From Stomoxys calcitrans (lineage: Eukaryota > Arthropoda > Insecta > Diptera > Muscidae): 64,000 bases of DNA. Below, piece by piece: positions 56,885 to 64,000 of this stretch. The notes below the pieces were generated by a model. The model was not told where the DNA came from. It was given only the letters and a program-made list of their open reading frames with translations, and ran no database searches. Position numbers and translations under genes: made by a program. The stretch's first letter is position 1; every line of letters starts with the position of its first letter. Location: positions 19,247,196-19,311,195 of the forward strand of contig NC_081555.1 in assembly GCF_963082655.1 (NCBI RefSeq). The letters run 5' to 3'.

Positions 56885-57720
56885 CATGATATAAGGTTAC
56901 AAATTCATAACCTCAACATGTCTTTTGCACACATTTTTGCTTGTCTTCATGCTGCATCTCATTAATTTTTCAAAAAATTAAAAAACACCAAAACAGTCCA
57001 CATCAGTTTTGCAAGCTCAATCAAAATAAGCCAAAATTTTGCTGCTATATGCTGCTCACAATCTGCACCAAAGTGATTGAAAATAACAAGAACTTCATTA
57101 AAAATTTCCTATTTTTTTCCCTCCCCATCCCCTTTTTCTATGGAAGGCTACACTTACGAAAGGAAATTACATTTTGCCACCTCACAGCCTCAATTCTAAG
57201 CGTTGAAGTGCAACTCAATTTAATTTTGTTCGTTGCATTGCTAGGGGAGAATTATTTTGCATTTGCAGCTGTATGACCACAACATTTGTGGCACTTGACC
57301 AAAGTCCCCGTCCCCGTCCCCATTCCTGTCCTATGTTGATGCTGTCATAGCTTGTGCTCCTGTGGTTCGCGATGGCTCTTTAACTGCCTGGGGGAAATAA
57401 AAGCGCAGCTCATCCTTTTGCATGAAATATACCAAACGATAAAAGTGTTGTTGGTGGATAAAACAAATTCAGGTGCAAAATGAAACTGCGATTTATTACC
57501 TTTAAATCTACACACACACACACACACACAATCACCCAAGCAGATTGTGTTGGTTGTCCGCATGGTAGTGAATGTAACTGCCATTGCCAAATGAAATAAC
57601 TGTAGCATAGTGAAGGATTTGGATGTAGTCAAACAAAAGGCGTGATTGGAAAAAAATTAAGGGGAGGTTTATAAAAAAAAAAATTAAATTCTAAATTTAG
57701 AAAAAAGCAACAAATAAAAG
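56885..57720. other. Unique stretch with a (CA)n run
   Basis: A (CA)n run lies at 57510-57531 and CCCCGTCCCCGTCCCC near 57308. An open frame at 56941-57276 has no recognisable domain. No gene supported. Confidence 0.45.
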
Positions 57721-57724
57721 AGTG

Positions 57725-58500
57725 CTAAAGTCACCGAAGACGAATCTTGATCTTACCCGACAATGACAAGTCAGGACAGAAGTCCTTGTGTCAAATTTCA
57801 ATCAAATCCGATGAAAATTGAGGGCTTTAGGGACTCAAGAATACGAATCTGGGGTTCAGTTTACTTGGGGACAAGATACGTGTATAGGCCGACTTGGATC
57901 ATACTCAGTACTGATATTAAAAGTCAGAAGCCTCAGGTCAGTAATTCGAGATGTTACAAACGGAATGGCTAGTTTTGATTATGGACCGGTTCGCACCATA
58001 TTTGTTTTGGAGACCATAGTCATTGGTCATTGTACAAAATTTTAGCCAAATTGGAGAAGAAATGCGCCCTATAGGGGCTTAAGAACTAAAAGCGGGAGAC
58101 AGGTTTATGGGAGCCGACTTAGACCATACGAAGCACAGTTGTTGGAAGTCATAACCAAACACTTACTGCACAATTCAGCCAAATCGAGTGATAATTGCGC
58201 CCTCTAGCTGCTCAAGAAGCCAAGATCCGAGATCGATTTATATAGCAGCTATATCAAGTTATGAACCGATTTCACACATTCTTGGCTTCGTTATTGGAAG
58301 TCATAACAAAACACCTCCTGCAAAATTTTAGACAAATCGGTTGCGAGTTGCGCCCTCTAGAGGCTCAAAAATCAAGATCCAAGATCGGGTTACCGCCCAT
58401 CCTATGGTAGAGGGTATAAAAATTGGCAAAATGTACCGTCTTTCCATTTGTCCGTCGACTCTTTTGTTCATTAATCCGTTAGTCTGTCCGTCTCTCCGTC
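57725..58500 (+). mobile_element. Diverged member of the dispersed TE family, leading into CCGTC repeats
   Basis: CAAATTTCAATCAAATCCG, GGAAGTCATAACCAAACAC, TGCGCCCTCTAG and ATATAGCAGCTATATCAAG show the same plan as 55232-56880 with units of about 150-170 bp. It ends ATGGTAGAGGGTATAAAAAT. A second copy of its last ~170 bp (TCGGTTGCGAGTTGCGCCCT through CGTCTTTCCATTTG) is found at about 58765-58890. Confidence 0.68.
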
Positions 58501-59105
58501 AGTCCGCTTGTCTGTCCATCCTTCAGTCCGTTCGTTTTTCAGTCAGCCGACTTTCTTCATACCTGTCGTCTTTCTGTCCGATCTCCCTTCCGTACTCCTT
58601 AATCGCCTCTTCCTTCCGCCCCATTTTCTATGCTATCGTCCGCCCTACTTTCCGTACTATCGTCCTTGCTATCGTCCGCCCTTCATTTCGTACCATCGTC
58701 CTTTCTATCGTCCGCCTTACTTTCCGTACTATCGTCCTTGCTATCGTCCTCATGCAAACATTTTGACCAATCGGTTGCGAGTTGCGCCCTCTAAAGGCTC
58801 CAAAATCAAGATCCAAGATCGGGTTACCCCCCATCCTATGGTAGAGGGTATACAAATTGGCAAAATGTACCGTCTTTCCATTTGCCCGTCGACTCTTTTG
58901 TACATCCATCCGTTAGTCTGTCCGTCAGTCCGCTTGTATGTCCATCCTTCAGTCCGTTAGTCTTTGCGTCTGTCGTTTATTCGTTCTTGCATTCTTCAAA
59001 CCTGTCGTCGTTTATTCGTTCTTGCATTCTTCAAACCTGTCGACTTTCTGTCCGATTTCTCCTCCGTACTCCCTTATCGCCCCTTCCTTCCGCCCCACCT
59101 TCTGT
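58501..59105 (+). repeat. Degenerate CCGTC-rich repeat with duplicated TE end
   Basis: Irregular GTCCGT, CTATCGTCC and TTTCCGTACTATCGTCC units (58630-58750), then a duplicated TE end at about 58765-58890. A direct repeat of about 39 bp (TCGTTTATTCGTTCTTGC then ATTCTTCAAACCTGTCG) follows at 58973 and 59008. It feeds directly into the 12-bp array. Confidence 0.8.
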
Positions 59106-59800
59106 CCTATCGTCTGTCCTATCGTCCGTCCTATCGTCCGTCCTATCGTCCGTCCTATCGTCCGTCCTATCGTCCGTCCTATCGTCCGTCCTATCGTCCG
59201 TCCTATCGTCCGTCCTATCGTCCGTCCTATCGTCCGTCCTATCGTCCGTCCTATCGTCCGTCCTATCGTCCGTCCTATCGTCCGTCCTATCGTCCGTCCT
59301 ATCGTCCGTCCTATCGTCCGTCCTATCGTCCGTCCTATCGTCCGTCCTATCGTCCGTCCTATCGTCCGTCCTATCGTCCGTCCTATCGTCCGTCCTATCG
59401 TCCGTCCTATCGTCCGTCCTATCGTCCGTCCTATCGTCCGTCCTATCGTCCGTCCTATCGTCCGTCCTATCGTCCGTCCTATCGTCCGTCCTATCGTCCG
59501 TCCTATCGTCCGTCCTATCGTCCGTCCTATCGTCCGTCCTATCGTCCGTCCTATCGTCCGTCCTATCGTCCGTCCTATCGTCCGTCCTATCGTCCGTCCT
59601 ATCGTCCGTCCTATCGTCCGTCCTATCGTCCGTCCTATCGTCCGTCCTATCGTCCGTCCTATCGTCCGTCCTATCGTCCGTCCTATCGTCCGTCCTATCG
59701 TCCGTCCTATCGTCCGTCCTATCGTCCGTCCTATCGTCCGTCCTATCGTCCGTCTTATCGTCCGTCCTATCGTCCGTCCTATCGTCCGTCCTATTGTCCC
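59106..59800 (+). repeat. 12-bp satellite TCCTATCGTCCG, ~58 copies
   Basis: Almost perfect repetition with rare variants (TCTTATCG near 59755). The 12-nt unit lacks stops in several frames on both strands, giving YRPS, VLSS, IVRP and TDDR frames hundreds of codons long; none is a credible gene. Confidence 0.98.
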
Positions 59801-60715
59801 TCCTATCCTTTATACGTTCAACCTCCGCTCTGCCGTCCGTCCTACAGCCCGCACTACCATTCGTCCGTCCTATCGTCCGTCCTACCGTCTGTGCTACCGT
59901 CTGTCCTATGGTCCGTCCTATTGCCCGCCCTATTGTCCGCCCTATCGTCCGATCTGCCTTCTGTCTTACAGTCCACCTTTCAGTCCTACCTTTATATGTT
60001 CTTCCATTTTGTGGATCTTTCGATTTTCTGGTCAATCTCCCGAATGTCCTCCCTTTCTTCCTCCTTTTCTACCGTACGTCCCATCGTCCTGCCTACAGTC
60101 CGTCCTACCGTTTGTCTTAGAGTCCTCCTTTCGGTTCTACCTTTATACATTCTTCCATTTTTTAGACCTGTCGATTTTTTGTTTGATATCCCGTCTGTCC
60201 TCCCTTCTTTCCATCCTACCATTCGTCCCACCGTCCGTCTACCGCCCGACCAGCCGTACGTTCTACCGTGCGTCCCACCGTTCGCCCTATTGATTAAGGC
60301 GACCTGTAGAGCGTTTCAAATCAATGCCTCGATGTGTTACAAACGGAATTACGAAATTAGCATACCTCCATCCTATTATGATGGTGTAAAAAGTGGCAAA
60401 ATTTGCCTTTTGTCCGTCCATCCGTCTGCTTTTCTGTTCGTCCTTCTGACTGTCCTTCAGTCCGTCCCTCTGGCCGTCCTTTATACGTTCTTCCATTCTG
60501 TCTATTTTTTGTTAAATATCCCGTCCATCCTTTCTTCCGTCCTTCCTTCCGTCATCCATTCCCTCCGCCCTACCGTCCGTCCTACAGTCCGCACTACAGT
60601 CCGTACTACCGTTCGTCCTACCGTCGACTCTACCGTCTGTCCTACAATTCGTCCTACCATCCGTCCTACGGTCCGTACTGCAGTCCTACAGTACGTCCCA
60701 CCGTCCTGCCTACAA
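59801..60715 (+). repeat. Degenerate CCGTCC-type repeat with embedded TE fragment
   Basis: Degenerate 12-bp-like units (CCTACCGTCTGT, CCTATTGTCCGC) alternate with longer motifs containing TTTATACGTTCTTCCATTTT and AGACCTGTCGATTTT, which recur at about 60150, 60480, 61100 and 61220. A fragment of the dispersed TE end lies at about 60300-60410 (GATGTGTTACAAACGGAATT, ATGATGGTGTAAAAAGTGGC). Confidence 0.8.
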
Positions 60716-61012
60716 TCCGTCCTACAGTCTGTCTTACAGTCCGCCTTACAGTCCGCCTTGCAGTCCGCCTTACAGTCCGCCTTACAGTCCGCCTTACAGT
60801 CCGCCTTACAGTCCGCCTTACAGTCCGCCTTACAGTCCGCCTTACAGTCCGCCTTACAGTCCGCCTTACAGTCCGCCTTACAGTCCGCCTTACAGTCCGC
60901 CTTACAGTCCGCCTTACAGTCCGCCTTACAGCCCGCCTTACAGTCCGCCTTACAGTCCGCCTTACAATCCGCCTTACAGTCCGCCTTATAGTCCGCCTTA
61001 CAGTTCTACCGA
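60716..61012 (+). repeat. 12-bp satellite CAGTCCGCCTTA, ~24 copies
   Basis: Near-perfect array with a few variants (CAATCCG, TAGTCCG, CAGCCCG, CTTGCAG). A smaller patch of the same unit is at about 61327-61362. It is distinct from the TCCTATCGTCCG array but of the same period. Confidence 0.97.
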
Positions 61013-61660
61013 CCGTCCTTTGTACGTTCATCCATTCGTTGTTTCATCCGTCCTTCGTCCGTCTGTCTGTCTTACGTCCCCACCGATCGTCCTTTATACG
61101 TTCTTCCATTCTTAAGACCTGTCGATTTTCCTTCCGATCTCACGTCCGTCCTTCTTCCGTCCGTCCTTCCGTCTGTCTTTCCATCCGTCCTTCCGTCTGT
61201 CTTACGGTCCTACCGATCGTCCTTTATACGTTCTTCCATTCTTAAGACCTGTTGATTTTCCTTTCAATCTCCCGTCCGTACTTTCGTCCGTCATTTCTTC
61301 GGTCCATCCTTCCGTCTGTCCGACTTACAGTCCGCCTTACAGTCCGCCTTACAGTCCGCCTTACAGTTCTAAAGACCGTTCTTTGTACGTTCATCCATTC
61401 TTAAGACGTGTCGATCTTGCATTCGATCTCACGTCCGTTGTTTCGTCCGTCATTCGTCCGTCTGTCTTTCCATCCGTACTTCCCTCTGTCCTACGGTCCT
61501 ACCTATCGTCCCTTATACGTTCTTTCATTCTTAAGACCTGTTGATTTTCCTTTCGAGCTCCGGTCCGTCCTTTCGTCGGTCCATCCTACCGTCTTTCCAT
61601 TCGCCTTTCCGTCTGCCCGTCCATCCATCGGCTCGTTCTTTCGTCTTTCTCTTTGTGAAA
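61013..61660 (+). repeat. Degenerate CCGTC-type repeat, right flank
   Basis: A longer unit of about 120-140 bp, containing CTTTATACGTTCTTCCATTC, TTAAGACCTGT and GATTTTCCTTTC, occurs at about 61090, 61220, 61385 and 61515. It is separated by CCGTCCTTCCGTCTGTC runs. It fades out by about 61660. Confidence 0.82.
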
Positions 61661-62540
61661 AGCACTCGAACTTTGGACTTCTCGACATAAAATTTTCAGG
61701 CAGCCCCTTTTTATAATTTACGCCATTGCCTTCACCCACTACCACAACAACTCCCCAATGGGTGTTGGTCTGCCACATGCATTGAATGCAATGGGCAGCA
61801 GCATTACGTGCCTTGTAAAATAAGTGCATCAGGACCACTAGAGCAGGTGGTTTTCACATATCTATCTACATGCAAACTCTCTCTCTCTCACACACACACA
61901 CTCACACACAAGCACACAGTTTGACACTCACTGACAGCACAATTTAACCTGAGTGCAAGGAAGTTACGCAGCTATCCCAGCAGTGGTTATTGGTCTGCTT
62001 CAGGTTACCTATGGTGATGGCAGTAAAATAATTCAACACATGCACACACACACACTCACAGACAAAAAAAAGAATTGAACACCGATCGGGGAAAAGCTTT
62101 ACATGCAGGGCATTTGTTTTAATAATGACATTACAATTTCTACAGCATAGGGGGGGGGGGGGCCATTCACACATTTCAGTTTATTTATTTGACACAGAAA
62201 ATGTTAAAAGAATATTTTACTAGTTTGCTGGGCAGTGGTGAATATTTGCCATTTATTCAGGTAGGGAGGAAAAAGGTAGAGAGCTGCAAAAAGATTTGAA
62301 GTGCATGTTATTTTTAAAAATAAATGAAAACCGATTGACATAAAATTGCCATGGCAAAATGTGGATGCCCTCAGCTATGAGCTTGAGAATGAGTTTTGGT
62401 TTAATGATGGAATTTATTGTCTTAGAAAAGGGATAGGAAATAAGATGAGAAATAGGAAATACAAGAACTTGACTTGCATGGCAGGTGGTTTCAACAAGAC
62501 GGTGCCACATGTCACACAGCACTCGTAACAATGGACTTAT
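61661..62540. other. Unique stretch with microsatellites
   Basis: (CT)n/(CA)n at 61875-61920, (CA)n at 62039-62056, and a 12-nt G run at about 62151-62162. Small open frames at 62253-62531 (minus) and 62346-62528 (plus) overlap and match nothing known. Confidence 0.45.
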
Positions 62541-63785
62541 TGAGAGGCGAGGTTAGGTTAAATGGGTTGTTCACCAAAGGTGAGTTCACTCGGTGACCAG
62601 TTTGGCCCATTGTGGTACCCTAGAGAGAGAAAGGGAAGAAAAACAAAACATGAGGCCTCGTACTGGAGGTTATACACAAATAAAAGAAAGTCAACAGGAA
62701 TAGAGAACCCGAGTGGGGGGGTAAAGAGACGCCCGTCCCTACACAAACACGGATATATCTACGCCGGAGCTTGTGGCAGGCCCCCGTCAGAACTATTCTG
62801 TTCCCTCAACAAACTTCAGGAGAGATACCAGAGGTACGTTTGCAAGTTCACCCAGATCACAGAGGAAACGGCTCCCCTACGTTTCTGCAGACCCGGACGG
62901 GAAAACAGCAAGCGCCCAATAGCAACACCTTCGTCCTCCTCCGGTCGATGACCGACCATAGAGCCTTGGAAGTCCGGTAACCATCTACCGAGTCCCAACT
63001 CGCCCCCGACGCCACCCTGGCCATCCCATCTACTGTGTTCAGTAGCTCGACAAATGACACGTAGGCAAGACCGATGACTGCTCCGTCCGTCGCAGACGAA
63101 CCCCTCCTGGTGTACTCGTCCGCTCTCTCATTTCCTGGAATCCCTTTATGCCCAGGAACCTATCCAGGGATTGCAAACAGTTCGCCAAGCATCTCGACCT
63201 CACCATCCTCGAACCCAAGGCCTTGAGCTCCGCCATACTGTCCACATAAATTCTGAGTTTCGAGGGCGGTAAGGGCCTTACCAGAATTACTCTTGCGGCC
63301 ACTACAATGGCACAGACCTTTGCTTGAAAGATCGTACACTGGTCCGGCAGTCTCAGACACATACTGATATTGAGCGCATCAGAGTAGACCTCCAGTCTTG
63401 TCCCTGACTCCATCTTGGATCCATCTGTGTAGATCGAGGTCTCATTCTCCTCAAGTATACCATCCGCCCTCCATTCATCCCTCTCAGGAAAACGAATCGC
63501 GAATGCCCTCATTCAGTCAGCACTGGTGCCAGGTAGTCGGAGATCCTCCTTGGTCTACCCTCGGTATCCATAACACCCAGAATCGAACAGTGGCCTCAAC
63601 CATCCTCCTTCAGCGTGCCGAGCTCTCTCAGCCTAAGTGCGACCCTGGCGGCGTAGTTCTAAATATAGGCCCTAATGGGCTGCATATTTAGCATCGCCTC
63701 CAGGCCTGCCTGCGGTGCGGATCCCAGAGCCCCTGTGATCCCGACACAGGCCAGTCTCTAGACCTTCTCGAACTCCTTTGCAGGC
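62541..63785 (-). pseudogene. Jockey-like non-LTR retrotransposon RT/RNase H remnant, antisense
   Basis: Read on the minus strand from 63785: the RT C-terminal region (RLACVGITGALGSAPQAG then LEAMLNMQPIRAYI, and ARVALRLRELG), then an RNase H domain with SIYTDGSKMESGT (first Asp), FQAKVCAIV (Glu) and IYVDSMAELKALGS (second Asp). A frameshift follows, after which VPGHKGIPGNERADEYTRRG (the GHxGxxGNExAD motif) appears in another frame. Then come LLNTVDGMARVA and ALWSVIDRRRTK. In-frame stops and the shift make it a pseudogene. The 3' end is near 62545; the 5' part is replaced by a 17-bp minisatellite. Confidence 0.9.
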
Positions 63786-64000
63786 GTCCCTACGGTGCCC
63801 TCTTCCCTACGGCGTCCTCTTTCCTACGGCGTCCTATTCCCTACGGTGTCCTCTTCCCTACGGCGTCCTCTTCCCTACGGCGTCCTCTTCCCTACGGCGG
63901 CCTCTTCCCTACGGCGTCCTCTTCCCTACGGCGTCCTCTTCCCTACGGCGTCCTCTTCCCTACGGCGTCCTCTTCCCTACGGCGTTCTCTTCCCTACGGC
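63786..64000 (+). repeat. 17-bp minisatellite CTACGGCGTCCTCTTCC, runs off the window
   Basis: About 12-13 copies with single-base variants. It starts inside the RT-coding remnant at GGCGTCCCTACGG, which already contains both halves of the unit. The unit also resembles TACGGTCTTCCC of the 36-kb array with about five extra bases (TACGG-CG-TC-CTC-TTCC). Confidence 0.97.

Noticed and set aside
58882..60991. Open frames up to 675 codons (YRPS, VLSS, IVRP, TDDR)
   Set aside because: They are produced by TCCTATCGTCCG and CAGTCCGCCTTA tandem repeats on both strands. Several frames are equally open, which a real gene would not show.
62151..62162. G12 homopolymer as a possible G-quadruplex or programmed slippage site
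   Set aside because: It is a lone run without neighbouring G tracts or a coding context, and length errors are common in such runs.

Overview
This window looks like repeat-dominated nuclear DNA from a higher (calyptrate, probably muscid) fly. The reasons are its AT-rich unique DNA and several dispersed repeats that I recall from muscid genomes: a mariner-type MITE starting TTGGGTTGCCC, a tRNA-headed SINE of about 310-330 bp, and TE-like repeats bounded by TATACCC and GGCCGAA motifs. It also holds Jockey-like non-LTR retrotransposon remnants. The taxon is inferred from memory of these families; nothing was searched. I found no intact host protein-coding gene, no rRNA, no functional tRNA and no CRISPR. 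The very long open frames in the window (hundreds of codons of YGLP, YRPS, KTVG or WTQKESGL repeats) are by-products of 12-bp and 17-bp tandem repeats without stop codons.  Layout: 0.3-5.5 kb is a 31-bp hairpin-rich satellite carrying two oppositely oriented MITEs, with an inverted block at its right end. 5.5-6.1 kb is AT-rich repeat and 6.1-8.0 kb is unique. 8.05-9.65 kb is an antisense retrotransposon remnant with a triplicated ~315-bp segment and a 12-bp minisatellite. 9.65-11.5 kb is a SINE head plus unique DNA. 11.5-17.1 kb is a ~0.84-kb higher-order AT-rich repeat that passes into about 104 copies of a 28-bp palindromic satellite. 19.6-22.4 kb is a 17-bp satellite. 24.4-31.4 kb is a repeat field studded with the TAACTGTTATAC motif, including a clean 1,724-bp tandem duplication. 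33.5-34.8 kb holds two more tandem duplications. 35-38.6 kb is a 12-bp GGTCTTCC family in one orientation and 40.1-45.8 kb is its inverted counterpart (GAAGACC). The second arm contains a foldback mariner-type element and a SINE; a ~290-bp palindrome closes the first arm. 46.8-48.0 kb is a dispersed TE with ~153-bp internal repeats. 48.8-52.0 kb is a nest of SINEs and another insert inside a Jockey-like ORF2 remnant whose linker is tandemly reiterated. 53.3-58.5 kb holds related dispersed TEs, one carrying a 14-bp minisatellite. 58.5-61.7 kb is CCGTCC-type 12-bp minisatellite. 62.5-63.8 kb is an antisense retrotransposon RT/RNase H remnant, interrupted at the window end by a 17-bp minisatellite.  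How the parts relate: the recurring theme is that short tandem arrays have grown inside older mobile elements (9.1, 53.5, 58.5-61.7 and 63.8 kb), and that two large arrays are built as inverted pairs. This makes the window a catalogue of satellite birth and expansion rather than a gene cluster. I did not find a new gene-based system. The most noteworthy items are the inverted satellite pairs, the TE-seeded minisatellites, the foldback transposon with 193-bp arms, and the TAACTGTTATAC field.
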